Source: a virus
Strand: one strand, 5' to 3'
Length of the DNA: 30,203 nucleotides
IMG/VR virus record: IMGVR_UViG_3300045738_000116
Coordinates: 1-30,203 of that record
Under the pieces are notes generated by a model. The model searched no databases. It was given only the letters and a program-made list of their open reading frames with translations, and had not been told where the DNA came from. Of the stretch, positions 22,569-30,203 are shown piece after piece (positions within the stretch are counted from its first letter, which is position 1; each line of letters opens with the position of its first letter). Made by a program: the position numbers and the translations under genes.

Positions 22569-25500
22569 CTACGTTCCTATGTTGGCCGGTTCAATGACTA
22601 CAAGATTGTTTTCCGCCATCTTGTTGGTGGAATCCTTGATGGCTTGAAGGGCTTCATCCATGTTCCCCATCTCATCACCTTCCTTGAAAGCTGCTGCCAC
22701 CGTGGCAGATTTGACCATGTCCATCTTGGTCGCATCTCCCGCCGCCTTGATTGGTTCTTTCAAGGGAGTGAGTAGCGCCCTCGCTCCCTCAATTCCCTGG
22801 TCTGCGATCATCTGTTTGGCACCTTCCTGGGTCATCCCTATTCCACCCTCTTCTTTGGAACGAGTCAGACCGGTGACAACCTCCGCCTCATCTTTGATTC
22901 TTCGGAACTCTTCAATGTTTGCTTTGAGGAAGTCCGCCCCCACGTTTCCAAATTCATCCTCATCCATTGATTTGAAAATCCCACTCGACAATTGTTCTCC
23001 AAATACCTGAGCGATTTGCTGTTCATTCATCTCGTTCAGCATCGCCCGAATTCCGGCAACATCTTTGTTGTCTTGAACCATGACCCGGATGGCCTCCAAC
23101 TCGGCCGCCCGTGCGGCCTTTTTCTCTTCGGCTAATTTTGCGGCGGCTTCTTCTTCTGCCTGTTGTCGTGCCAATTCTTTGTCCGCCGCCACCTTGATAG
23201 CCTTGTCCGCTTCAGTGGGTTGAAGGGACTTGAAAGCCCTTTCCACCTTTTCATCTTGTCCCGCTGCCTGGATTTGTCTTCCCTGTTCCTTGAAATCCAC
23301 GGGAGGGTCTTCGTCTTGTTTCTTGGACAACGCACGGAACTCTTCCAACCTCGCCGCCGCATCCGCCGTCCCTGCAATCACCGCCTCCACTCCCGACACC
23401 TTGAACTTGATCTTGATGTCCTTCTTCGTGTCTTCATGGAGTTGGATCATCGCACGATCATAAGTCTCCAAATCAATCGCGCCCGCCTTCAACATTTCCT
23501 CCAAATCTTCTTTCCCGTCCGTCATCCTCTCTTCTTCGGTACGGAGACTCTTCGTGATCTGCTCTCCCTTCTTCATCAATGCCTTGTTTTCATCCAGCGC
23601 TTTCTTCTCCTTTTCCAACTCCGTCAACTTGGCGTTCAACGCCCTCGCCATTTCCAACTCTTCCTCCGTGGCTCCCCGCATCTCTAACTTGTAAATCTGT
23701 GCCTCCCTGGAGGTCATCCCCCAGACGGCGATTGAATCAGACATCCCTTGTGAAGTCTTCTTCACGTCTGCCTCCAACTTTTCTTCTGCCTTGGCTGCCT
23801 CTTGGGTTGCTTTCACCGCCGCTGACTTCACCTCAATACTCTCCCGAAGAATCGCATTCTCCATTTCAACCGCTCGGAGAACATCCAACGTGGCTTCACT
23901 GGCTCCGTTTTGTTCTGCTTTGTATAGTTCAATCTCTCCCTTGGTCATTCCAACCGTGGCTTCTTGAAGTGCCAATTCTTCATTCATGTCTTTAAGATTT
24001 TTGTACTGTTCCTCCACAATCAGCATCTGGTCTTGTGATCCAATACCGGAAGACGCTGACAACGCCGTCAAAGCCGCCTGTTCTTCCTTGGCTGCGGCCA
24101 ATTGTTCTTTCAGTTCTTTTGCTCTTTCCTTTCCATCTTCCAACCTGTCTTCCATTTCTTCGGCCATTTTGACCTGAACTTTCCAAACCTCTTTCCCCGC
24201 CTGACCAAAAGACTTCCAAGTGGGCTTCAATTTTTTGGCTTCGTTGTGGGCGTTCCCAACTCCCCACTTGTAGCCTTCCACGTTTTTCTCGGCCCGTTTC
24301 AATTCATCCGCCAACCTCGCAATTTTGACAGCTGGATCATCTTCCGACGCAATTGAAGCATCAATCATCTCCCGTTCTTTGGTCCGAAGTTCTTCTGCCT
24401 CTTTGTTTAATTTGTTCCTTCTTTCCTCGGCTGCGGCTAGTTCGTCATAGGCGTCCGATGTCAAACCAATCGCATCCAGGAGAGCATAAAATGCCACCGC
24501 CGCTGCAATGATCGCAAAGAGAGGGAACGCCATCATCGCCACATTCAAAACCCATTGAGCCGCCGCCAACGCCATCGCCGTAATGGATGAGAAACCGTAA
24601 GCAGTAGCCATCGCAGCCAACGCCGCAGTGGTTCCACCAATCATCACAATCAAAGTTCCAATCGCAAGGATGACCGGACCCAGAACGGCCAAGAACATCC
24701 CAACCCAAAACACGGTTGTCTTGAATCCATCAGACTGCTTCTTCCACCACTCAAGACTTGCTTTGATTTTCTCAGATAGGTAAACGATCATCGGAGCCAG
24801 TTTCTCACCGATCTCCATCGCCGCATTTCTGATCTGGTTCCACATAATCTTCATTTGGGCGGAGAACGATTTCAATTGTTTGTCAGCAACTTCTTGAGTT
24901 TTCCCAGCCGCATCCTCCAAAGCCGCCTGTTTGTCCTTCAATGCCTTGGATTGTCCAAGGAGTGGGTTGATAACGGCCTGAACTTCCGCCGCAAATCCCA
25001 TCTCCGTCATCGTCGCCGCCTTCTGTTCAGCACTCATCCCAGAAAGAACCGTCTCCAGGTTTCTGATGATGTCCGCCATGTTCCTCATCTGTCCCGCACT
25101 ATCATAGACAGCAAATCCTAGAATCTTGTGTTGTTTAGCATTTCTCTGGGCGGACTGTTGAAGCATCAACAACATTCGATTCAATGAGTTTCCGGCCAAC
25201 TGGGCTTTCACACCCTGGTCCGCCATCACCGCCAAAATCGCAACTCCCTCTTCAATTGTTTTGTTGACCGCCTTCAACGCCGCCCCGGCCTTGGACGTGA
25301 GGGCAATGGCGTACTGTTCAATGGAGGCATTGGCCATGATGTTCGCTTGAGTCAGAACATCACTCACCCTGGTCATCTCTTTCATCTTTTGGGCTGTACT
25401 CCCCACCGACAAACCCAAGGCAGATTGTGCGTCCGTCACCAGATCGGTGGCGGTTGCCATGTCAAAGTTTCCGGCGATGGCTAGATTGGAGACAATCGGA

Positions 25501-25910
25501 AGGGCTTTGATTGTTTCTGCTGCGGTCAAACCTGCGGAGGCTAAAAAGTAATATGCCTCGGCGGCTGATTGGGCGGAAATGGTGGTGGTGTTCCCCACTT
25601 CAATCGCCGCCGCCTTCATCTGTTTCAACTCTTCCGTGGACACCTTCATGATGGCCGTGGCTTTGGTCAAGTTGTCCTCAAATTTTGCGAAGGCGTGAAG
25701 ACCCACCGCCCCGATAGCAGCAAGGGGAGCAGTGATGTATTTAGTCATCGACTTCCCGACATCCTGCATCCCCTTTCCCACCTTCTTCATCGACGCCCCG
25801 GCTTTGGCGGCGAAAGACTTGACAGACTTTTCAGCAGTTTTCAGAGCTTTCTCCAACGCTCGGGCGTCCCCGGCGATCTTGACAACAAGTTCTTCAATTT
25901 CTGCTGACAT
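22569..25910 (-). CDS. tail tape measure protein
   Basis: A 1113-residue protein with the TP901-type tape measure start: a helical N-terminus, then APLAAIGAVGLHAFAKFEDNLTKATAIM, SAAEAYYFLASAGLTAAETI and LSVGSTAQKM, all typical of this family. A hydrophobic block lies at about 399-482 with several membrane-like helices (GMFLAVLGPVILAIGTLIVMIGG begins it), followed by long charged coiled coils. It sets tail length and may help DNA cross the inner membrane. By the usual rule of roughly 1.5 Å per residue, the tail would be near 170 nm, a rough estimate only. The start overlaps the chaperone stop (TAATG). Confidence 0.95.
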   Translation of the reverse strand: MSAEIEELVVKIAGDARALEKALKTAEKSVKSFAAKAGASMKKVGKGMQDVGKSMTKYITAPLAAIGAVGLHAFAKFEDNLTKATAIMKVSTEELKQMKAAAIEVGNTTTISAQSAAEAYYFLASAGLTAAETIKALPIVSNLAIAGNFDMATATDLVTDAQSALGLSVGSTAQKMKEMTRVSDVLTQANIMANASIEQYAIALTSKAGAALKAVNKTIEEGVAILAVMADQGVKAQLAGNSLNRMLLMLQQSAQRNAKQHKILGFAVYDSAGQMRNMADIIRNLETVLSGMSAEQKAATMTEMGFAAEVQAVINPLLGQSKALKDKQAALEDAAGKTQEVADKQLKSFSAQMKIMWNQIRNAAMEIGEKLAPMIVYLSEKIKASLEWWKKQSDGFKTTVFWVGMFLAVLGPVILAIGTLIVMIGGTTAALAAMATAYGFSSITAMALAAAQWVLNVAMMAFPLFAIIAAAVAFYALLDAIGLTSDAYDELAAAEERRNKLNKEAEELRTKEREMIDASIASEDDPAVKIARLADELKRAEKNVEGYKWGVGNAHNEAKKLKPTWKSFGQAGKEVWKVQVKMAEEMEDRLEDGKERAKELKEQLAAAKEEQAALTALSASSGIGSQDQMLIVEEQYKNLKDMNEELALQEATVGMTKGEIELYKAEQNGASEATLDVLRAVEMENAILRESIEVKSAAVKATQEAAKAEEKLEADVKKTSQGMSDSIAVWGMTSREAQIYKLEMRGATEEELEMARALNAKLTELEKEKKALDENKALMKKGEQITKSLRTEEERMTDGKEDLEEMLKAGAIDLETYDRAMIQLHEDTKKDIKIKFKVSGVEAVIAGTADAAARLEEFRALSKKQDEDPPVDFKEQGRQIQAAGQDEKVERAFKSLQPTEADKAIKVAADKELARQQAEEEAAAKLAEEKKAARAAELEAIRVMVQDNKDVAGIRAMLNEMNEQQIAQVFGEQLSSGIFKSMDEDEFGNVGADFLKANIEEFRRIKDEAEVVTGLTRSKEEGGIGMTQEGAKQMIADQGIEGARALLTPLKEPIKAAGDATKMDMVKSATVAAAFKEGDEMGNMDEALQAIKDSTNKMAENNLVVIEPANIGT

Positions 25911-26296
25911 TACAACAACCCTTCATCCTCTTCATGTCTTTGTTCTTCTTCTTCTTCTTCTTCTTCCTTGGGATTCATCCACTCATCTGGTGGAGTCGCC
26001 CCAATCATCGCCGCCCACATTGACTTTTCCATCTGAACGGAAACTTCTTGTTTTTCCCGCTTCTTGACCTGTCTGGGTGTTTCATACTTTGGAAGGAAGT
26101 GTTCAATTTTTACCCTGTTTGGTTTCTTGGCAAGGACTCGCCGCACCTCCATCGCAATCATCGCAAAATTGTAATCATCACGGTGGAACCTGGATGGTTC
26201 CTCCATCAAATAAAGTTTCCAGAGAGTGAATTCACTGGATGACATTTTCTCTTGAGCTTCCTGGAGGGTCATTCCAAGTCGCTCACAAAGCATCAT
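25910..26296 (-). CDS. tail assembly chaperone, T part (expressed as GT frameshift fusion)
   Basis: The 128-residue frame begins MMLCERLGMTLQEAQEKMSSSEF, a pattern common in the downstream chaperone gene of siphovirus tails, and ends in a poly-Glu tract. In lambda the equivalent (T) is made only as a fusion with G by -1 frameshifting. Here the same frame is open upstream to the slippery site at 26326-26332. A -1 shift there joins G residue 134 to RLDQGETIIW and then this frame, giving about 272 residues. No ribosome site was evident before the first ATG. The protein coats the tape measure during tail assembly and leaves before maturity. Confidence 0.85.
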   Translation of the reverse strand: MMLCERLGMTLQEAQEKMSSSEFTLWKLYLMEEPSRFHRDDYNFAMIAMEVRRVLAKKPNRVKIEHFLPKYETPRQVKKREKQEVSVQMEKSMWAAMIGATPPDEWMNPKEEEEEEEEQRHEEDEGLL

Positions 26297-26319
26297 CCAA
26301 ATGATAGTCTCCCCCTGGT

Positions 26320-26727
26320 CTAATCGTTTCCCGCCGTTTCCTCAGCGTCATCGTCCATCCCTGAAATCGCTTTGGCTTTGTTGAACAATGCAGTTTGGAC
26401 TTTTGCCGGGAACTCTTGAATAGTTTTGTATAAAACTGATTCCTTCTTCCCATCCACAATCTTGAACAAACTGCGGGACAAGAGATTTGCTTGAAGTCCT
26501 TCATAGTCCGTCATCTGGATGTCACCATCCTTGGATGTGTTCATCTTGGCTCCAATAAATCCAAGATACTTGTCCCTCGCCGACCCGTTCATCTCTCTCA
26601 AGATGTACTTGGAAACCTCACCCGTCTCAGGGTCTTCCAACTCAACAGGAATTTCAGCCAATGAAAGACTGAATCGCAACACGCCATCATCTTCTTTTTT
26701 CTTGTCGTCTTTTTCTTTATCACTCAT
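26320..26727 (-). CDS. tail assembly chaperone, G part
   Basis: A 135-residue protein located between the tail tube and tape measure genes, the standard place of the lambda G-like chaperone. It has a charged N-terminus (MSDKEKDDKKKEDD), a central VPELEDPETGEV-like strand region (VELEDPETGEVSKYILREM) and a helical C-terminus (LFNKAKAISGMDDDAEE). I chose ATG 26727 because AGGAG lies at 26739-26735 on the - strand; a longer start lacks this. The last codons carry the GGGAAAC slippery site. Function is inferred from position and the frameshift. Confidence 0.87.
   Translation of the reverse strand: MSDKEKDDKKKEDDGVLRFSLSLAEIPVELEDPETGEVSKYILREMNGSARDKYLGFIGAKMNTSKDGDIQMTDYEGLQANLLSRSLFKIVDGKKESVLYKTIQEFPAKVQTALFNKAKAISGMDDDAEETAGND
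26326..26332 (-). promoter_or_regulatory. programmed -1 frameshift site GGGAAAC
   Basis: The heptamer reads G GGA AAC in the G frame, a canonical X-XXY-YYZ slippery site (lambda uses GGGAAAG at the same place). It lies two codons before the G stop. Slipping back one base puts the ribosome in the T frame, which is open from here to 25912. Only weak pairing is visible downstream, so the stimulatory structure, if any, is unclear. Confidence 0.85.
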
Positions 26728-26740
26728 TTCTGATCTCCTT

Positions 26741-26800
26741 ACAAAACACAAAAAACAACACGGAATCCCCTGGAGAATTGTTCACCTGGAGATTCCGTGT
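26741..26800 (-). terminator. terminator between tail tube and chaperone genes
   Basis: ACACGGAATC at 26758-26767 pairs with GATTCCGTGT at 26791-26800. Read on the - strand, the stem is followed by TGT and then TTTTTT (complement of 26755-26750) and a second short T run. It lies directly after the tail tube gene. It would reduce transcription into the chaperone and tape measure genes, matching the high copy need for tube protein. Confidence 0.8.
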
Positions 26801-26809
26801 CAATTAAAA

Positions 26810-27229
26810 CTATGCAAACACGGGAACCTGTTCCGCCGGTGGATCAGTATTGTCCGAATTTGATGCGATGATGGTCACATCCAACGTGGGTGCTTCCCCT
26901 TCCGTGATCTCACCCACTGACACCGAATCCACAAATCCCCAAAATGTGATTGTGGAGGTGTCAGCAAATGTGATGATAATTGATTGGTTCGTTTGGATTA
27001 CACCATACAAAGTCGCAATCGCCGCCGGATCATATTGAGCCGAAAATGAACACTCACCCAAGTCCTTCAAAATCTTGGGTTGGCGAGTTCGCACTGATTG
27101 ATTCTTCAATGTAGTGGTGTCGATTTCCCCGCCACCTTCAAAGGTTGGGGGTGTGATTCCTGTTGGAAACAGAGTTGCGATAGTTCCCACAGAGATTGTC
27201 GTTTTTGCTCCGTCAAATACTCTTGCCAT
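26810..27229 (-). CDS. major tail (tube) protein
   Basis: A 139-residue beta-rich protein: MARVFDGAKTTISVGT, FEGGGEIDTTTL, QPKILKDLGECSFSAQYDP, then strands ending in GEAPTLDVTIIASN. This is the typical compact tail tube layout of siphoviruses. The Asp-Pro and acidic C-terminus are short, with no added Ig-like domain. ATG 27229 follows AAGGAG. The order (tail terminator, tube, terminator hairpin, chaperones, tape measure) confirms the assignment. Confidence 0.88.
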   Translation of the reverse strand: MARVFDGAKTTISVGTIATLFPTGITPPTFEGGGEIDTTTLKNQSVRTRQPKILKDLGECSFSAQYDPAAIATLYGVIQTNQSIIITFADTSTITFWGFVDSVSVGEITEGEAPTLDVTIIASNSDNTDPPAEQVPVFA

Positions 27230-27248
27230 CAGTTTTCTCCTTCACTAA

Positions 27249-27701
27249 TTATGTTTCAGAAATAGCCACCAGGCTATTCACCGAAAAAGTTTCACGCCTT
27301 CTCTTGTCCGGTTCTGTCCCCAAAACAAAGAAAGAAGTCCGGCTTGAATTCACAAAATTGTAAGTGGTTGAATTATAAACAACCGACACCGATAATGCCA
27401 CGTCAAGTTTATCCATCACCAGTTTCAGCCTTGTCCAACCAGTGGGATAAGTGTCTGCGCGAATCAACACCTGGATTCCAAAATGCAAAAACACCTCGCC
27501 ATCTTGAACATCCCTTCCATCCATCACGGCGGTGGTGTCAAAAATAGCCAACGCCCTGTCCATCACATCATCATCATCCGGCATGGTCCCCACAAAAATT
27601 GGCCAATCCGTATCCGGGGAAGTCACGGGATCAACTCCCACGGATTGATTGATCAAGTATTGTTTCACAATCGCCGCCGGTGGATCTGTCAAGTTTGCCA
27701 T
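27249..27701 (-). CDS. tail terminator protein
   Basis: A 150-residue protein between the gp10-like neck protein and the tail tube. Its layout fits gpU-like terminators: an N-terminal helix (DPPAAIVKQYLINQ), DWPIFVGTMPDD, FLHFGIQVLIRADTYPTGWTRLKLVMDKLD, then strands with TTYNFVNSSRTSFFVLGTE. It would cap the tail and join it to the head. ATG 27701 is preceded by GGAGGGG overlapping the previous stop. The identification depends partly on position. Confidence 0.75.
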   Translation of the reverse strand: MANLTDPPAAIVKQYLINQSVGVDPVTSPDTDWPIFVGTMPDDDDVMDRALAIFDTTAVMDGRDVQDGEVFLHFGIQVLIRADTYPTGWTRLKLVMDKLDVALSVSVVYNSTTYNFVNSSRTSFFVLGTEPDKRRRETFSVNSLVAISET

Positions 27702-27704
27702 TCA

Positions 27705-28052
27705 TCACCCCTCCAGGGCGTCCATCAGTTCTTTTCTGATGATGGGGATGAGGGAACGATAAGTCTTCTCCAAGAACTTCTTTTTTGTCGGGTGTGTCTC
27801 ATGAACATAAATGGCATAGCTCGCACCATAGCCAACGGAAACAACCGTATCAAATCCTTTTCCTTGGCTTTTCGTGAAGGCACTCAATTTCAAAACACCC
27901 AGATCAACGGGTGTGACCTTCATCGCCTCCCTTTGAATCAACAGTCCCATCCTCTTCAAAGTCTTGGAGAAATCCCGTTCCATGTCTTCGGTGGCGCGTT
28001 CCAAAGACTGGATCACGTCCCTCACGTTCATGACTTTTGCGCTCATCCTCAT
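27705..28052 (-). CDS. HK97 gp10-like neck/tail-joining protein
   Basis: A 115-residue protein with gp10-like features: a helical N-terminal half (VIQSLERATEDMERDFSKTL), LLIQREAMKVTPVDLGVLKLS (the conserved TPVDTGxLRxS segment of this family) and VGYGASYAIYVHE before a C-terminal helix. These proteins connect the head to the tail. The start overlaps the previous stop as ATGA; a second ATG two codons later is an alternative. The family signature makes this a good call. Confidence 0.85.
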   Translation of the reverse strand: MRMSAKVMNVRDVIQSLERATEDMERDFSKTLKRMGLLIQREAMKVTPVDLGVLKLSAFTKSQGKGFDTVVSVGYGASYAIYVHETHPTKKKFLEKTYRSLIPIIRKELMDALEG

Positions 28053-28387
28053 AGCAAAACACTCTTCAAAAATTCGGTTGCTTTGAAATTCGGAACGGAC
28101 TCATATTTTCGGACTTCCCACGCATCGTCATCCAACTTCGGATCATCAGGAGCAGATCCAATCACCCCCAACCACAACATCCCACCAAGTTCAATTGTCC
28201 GGTCAACGTAGACACGTGCGTTGGAGAGTTGGTCTTGTCCAGTTGCGTCAAGGAACTGTTCAGACACATCCTCCCACCGACACTTGATGGCGGTAGCCGT
28301 CCCCAGGGTGGGTTGTCCATAACCGTCATAGGCTCCAGGAGCCCAATAAACGGCATCCTGTTTCCGCATCTTTGTGATCACGCTCAT
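28049..28387 (-). CDS. head closure / minor capsid protein
   Basis: A 112-residue protein beginning MSVITKMRKQDAVYWAP, then IKCRWEDVSEQF, VYVDRTIELGGMLWLG and a C-terminal VPNFKATEFLKSVLL. The pattern (short barrel with a W-rich start, followed by a gp10-like gene) fits a head closure protein that sits below the adaptor ring. GGAG lies upstream of ATG 28387. The class is inferred mostly from position and small barrel-like composition. Confidence 0.68.
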   Translation of the reverse strand: MSVITKMRKQDAVYWAPGAYDGYGQPTLGTATAIKCRWEDVSEQFLDATGQDQLSNARVYVDRTIELGGMLWLGVIGSAPDDPKLDDDAWEVRKYESVPNFKATEFLKSVLL

Positions 28388-28390
28388 TGT

Positions 28391-28804
28391 TTATGGACTC
28401 TCCGTTGTACTTCCCAACCAAAGGACTTGGACATTGTGGGCGGTGTTCTTGTCCAGACTCTTCAATCCTCCATTGGTGTCCAGCATCATCGCCTGTTGAC
28501 CATAGGAAGTGAGAGAAAGATTGAGGTCAACTTTCTGTTGATAATTGACCCCCACTGCCCCCGCCTTCTCAGACGATGGCCGTGGATCTCGGATGGCATA
28601 AAAATGGGCTGAGAGCCACCGCTCTATAAGTTCCAAACGTGCGGCGGTGTAGGCAGTCTTTGGTCCATTCGTTGTGCCTGTACACATCTCAGTGACAAGT
28701 TCATTTGCCACATCAATGAAAGCATCCATGTCGGCATCCACCACAATGATCGTGGCGTCCACCTCAATGATCTTTTTGACATTTGTTGCCGTTGTCCTGG
28801 CCAT
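28391..28804 (-). CDS. head-tail adaptor protein
   Basis: A 137-residue protein, mainly helical in the first half (VKKIIEVDATI, MDAFIDVANELVTEMCTG, ARLELIERWLSAHFYAIRDP). This matches the helical adaptor proteins that bind beneath the portal. The second half is polar with LDTNGGLKSLDKN. AGGAG precedes ATG 28804. Position between the capsid-side acidic gene and the head closure gene supports this role. No single diagnostic motif. Confidence 0.68.
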   Translation of the reverse strand: MARTTATNVKKIIEVDATIIVVDADMDAFIDVANELVTEMCTGTTNGPKTAYTAARLELIERWLSAHFYAIRDPRPSSEKAGAVGVNYQQKVDLNLSLTSYGQQAMMLDTNGGLKSLDKNTAHNVQVLWLGSTTESP

Positions 28805-28819
28805 CCCAGCCGTCTCCTA

Positions 28820-29200
28820 TCAACCAAAATAATCAACAACAAATGACTTCACCTTTGATTTTTCAAGGGGTTGTTCATTCACCGGCGAGTCACCATCAAA
28901 CACCCAATAGCCATCCGATCTTTCCACGATGGACAATCCATCTTTGACGAATTTCTTCAATCCATAGAAAGAACCGGCGATGTTCTCTGACTCTTCATCT
29001 TCCTCATCGGCCTCTTCCTCTTCCTCTTCCTCAACCACTTCAACAACCACGGGTTGGGGAACCGGAACTGGCTCCAATGATTCAAATTTCTCTGACCCAA
29101 AAACTTCAACAAGGTCAAGGTCCGAAGAACACACGTCTCCCTTACGGAAGATTTCTCGTCCCTCTGCGTGTGTTCCTGCTAATACTTTGAACTGTGCCAT
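28820..29200 (-). CDS. small acidic head-region protein
   Basis: A 126-residue protein in two parts joined by a Glu-rich linker. The first part (MAQFKVLAGTHAEGREIFRKGDV and DLVEVFGSEKFESL) resembles small phage domains in which GDV is followed by DL and the FG-x-x-KF strand. The centre holds a long run of Glu with Ala and Asp. The last part ends DGYWVFDGDSPVNEQPLEK and FVVDYFG. It follows the capsid gene, where decoration or adaptor genes often lie, but its role is unknown. A stretch near 29118-29138 resembles a sequencing adapter (see rejected items); the reading frame is intact. Confidence 0.68.
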   Translation of the reverse strand: MAQFKVLAGTHAEGREIFRKGDVCSSDLDLVEVFGSEKFESLEPVPVPQPVVVEVVEEEEEEEADEEDEESENIAGSFYGLKKFVKDGLSIVERSDGYWVFDGDSPVNEQPLEKSKVKSFVVDYFG

Positions 29201-29225
29201 GATTCTGTCTCCACAAATACGTTGG

Positions 29226-29254
29226 AAAACCTGGGGGAGGCTGACCCTCCCCCA
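29226..29254 (-). terminator. terminator after the major capsid gene
   Basis: TGGGGGAGG at 29232-29240 pairs with CCTCCCCCA at 29246-29254 around a 5-base loop. Read on the - strand, the GC-rich stem is followed by GG and then TTTT (complement of 29229-29226). It lies within the 75-base gap after the capsid gene and would favour short, abundant capsid mRNA. Confidence 0.82.
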
Positions 29255-29275
29255 AGTTCAATCCAACTGGTTCAA

Positions 29276-30202
29276 CTAGGCATGAGTCCCGTGGACAATC
29301 CCAGTGTTGCTATTGATGTCAGAACGAAGTTGAGGAACCAAGATCGCCATGACCTTGAAATTCAACTGCATACCACCCAGGGTTTCCCACTGGACGGTTG
29401 TGACATCCATGCCAACCACCATCCTTGCCACATCAGAAGTCTTCTGAACGAGCAGGAGAGTCTTGGTTGGGAGGAAATCCAACGTCGCCGGACGATCAAT
29501 CCCCTCAATAGCACTAATCCGATCACGGAGGGTGTTGTCACCCTTCGCAGCCAGATAATCCTCATCCATGAACTCATCCCACGAAGTGGAACAATAGCAG
29601 AACCAAGGACCATAATGTTTGGCGTCTTGGGACTGGGTTTTCATTTGGAGAATCTCAGCAATCGTGGTGGCGTGATTCCCCGTCGAAGGAATCGTCATCG
29701 TCTTGGTGAGACGGCTGGGGAAGTTGGTGTATCCGTAAATCGTACCGCCGCCGTAGGCATACGAATCGGAAACACCCAGAAGAAGATTTTCAGCCTCTTC
29801 CGCAACCTTCCGTCCAGCAAGTTCCGCCATTGTCGTATCCAGGGGACTTCCACCGTTCCGAGACGCCATCACTTGACGTGCCGAGAATTGGAAATCCTTG
29901 TGGATGATCGGCAACGGGAGATTGACCAGGGAATACTCTGGGCGATCCCCATCACTTTGACGAAGACCATCCATTGAGATCGTGGCCGCACTGATGTCAC
30001 TTTCATTCTCATACTGGAGAACGGTTTTGGACATCCCGTTGGGAACATTGAACTGGAGACCGGCTGAACGAAGATCGGCGACCGCCCGTAGACGTTGTTT
30101 CGCCGCCTTCACAACTACCTCATCCAGCAAAATCCAATCATCCTTGCGGAGAGTGGCGTTTGCGTTCGTCACCAGTGATTGGGCTTTGTCACCCTGGTTC
30201 AC
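29276..30202 (-). CDS. major capsid protein, encapsulin-like HK97 fold (N-terminus cut by window edge)
   Basis: About 308 residues are visible and the frame is open to the right edge, so the start lies outside; the GTG at the edge is probably not the true start. The sequence matches the encapsulin-like branch of HK97-fold capsids: LLDEVVVKAAKQRLRAVADL, YENESDISAATISMDG, LPLPIIHKDFQFSARQVMASR, then GSPLDTTMAELAGRKVAEEAENLLL and IYGYTNFPSR. Encapsulins have KDFxLxWRxI and PLDTxxAxxAAxxVAxxEE at the same places. The protein builds the icosahedral head. Its gene is followed by a strong terminator. Confidence 0.88.
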   Translation of the reverse strand: MNQGDKAQSLVTNANATLRKDDWILLDEVVVKAAKQRLRAVADLRSAGLQFNVPNGMSKTVLQYENESDISAATISMDGLRQSDGDRPEYSLVNLPLPIIHKDFQFSARQVMASRNGGSPLDTTMAELAGRKVAEEAENLLLGVSDSYAYGGGTIYGYTNFPSRLTKTMTIPSTGNHATTIAEILQMKTQSQDAKHYGPWFCYCSTSWDEFMDEDYLAAKGDNTLRDRISAIEGIDRPATLDFLPTKTLLLVQKTSDVARMVVGMDVTTVQWETLGGMQLNFKVMAILVPQLRSDINSNTGIVHGTHA

Positions 30203-30203
30203 T

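Noticed and set aside
23163-24356. Open frames on the + strand opposite the tape measure gene.
   Set aside because: They arise from the biased codons of coiled-coil Glu/Lys/Ala repeats and show no independent features.
29118-29138. Stretch resembling the Illumina TruSeq adapter (18 of 21 bases by eye), giving RSEEHTS on one strand and GDVCSSDL on the other, strings known from adapter contamination.
   Set aside because: Three mismatches lie inside the match, the similarity stops sharply at 29138, and the frame continues intact. The protein context GDV...DLVEVFG-x-EKF looks like a natural phage domain. Read-level inspection or relatives would settle it.
1-30203. tRNA genes, CRISPR arrays, insertion sequences, attachment sites and an integrase.
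   Set aside because: None could be seen by reading. A tRNA and repeat scan would be the decisive check for the RNA and array classes.

Overview
The window is part of a tailed double-stranded DNA phage (or prophage) with a siphovirus-type head and tail module. It has two convergent gene blocks. Genes on the + strand fill about 1-14,642 and genes on the - strand fill about 14,668 to the right edge. They meet at a bidirectional terminator-like hairpin near 14,590-14,668. Packing is very tight: many ATGA or TGATG overlaps, AGGAG-type ribosome binding sites, and no RNA genes or CRISPR arrays seen. The host cannot be read from the sequence. The cysteine-rich modules of one virion-region gene resemble extracellular repeats I associate with Planctomycetota and other environmental bacteria, which is only a hint.

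Region 1 (1-3156) is a DNA-modification cluster: the C-terminus of QueC, a Gpt-like phosphoribosyltransferase fused to GTP cyclohydrolase I (FolE), a C5-cytosine DNA methyltransferase, and a DpdA-type transglycosylase. Together these point to 7-deazaguanine (preQ0-type) replacement of guanine in phage DNA. Missing steps (QueD, QueE) would have to lie left of the window or come from the host. The Gpt-FolE fusion suggests a loop in which guanine released by DpdA is salvaged back to GMP.

Region 2 (3167-7708) is a replication module: a sliding-clamp-like protein, a family A polymerase split into a uracil-DNA-glycosylase plus 3'-5' exonuclease polypeptide and a polymerase-domain polypeptide, and a DnaX-like clamp loader subunit.

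Region 3 (7723-13,932) is recombination and repair: a coiled-coil protein in the position of a UvsY-like mediator, a gp32-like zinc-binding SSB, a RecA/UvsX-like recombinase, a PDDEXK-type nuclease flanked by two small membrane proteins, and an Mre11/Rad50 (SbcCD) system. Its Rad50 ATPase is broken into an N-terminal Walker A/zinc-hook part, a possible separate coiled-coil piece, and a C-terminal signature/Walker B part. Three small genes, including a DUF3310-like one, end the block at 14,642.

Region 4 (minus strand, read right to left) is the virion module: encapsulin-like HK97-fold major capsid protein (cut by the right edge), small acidic protein, three head-tail/neck genes, tail terminator, tail tube, tail assembly chaperones G and GT with a canonical -1 slippery heptamer, and tape measure. 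Then come two unrecognised tail-region proteins, a 1058-residue Cys/Thr-rich protein, and three surface-sugar-type genes (a glycosyltransferase/methyltransferase-like/zinc-ribbon fusion, a SAM methyltransferase and a family 2 glycosyltransferase). The last group may modify the Thr-rich virion protein. Terminase, portal, protease, lysis genes, helicase and primase are not in this window.
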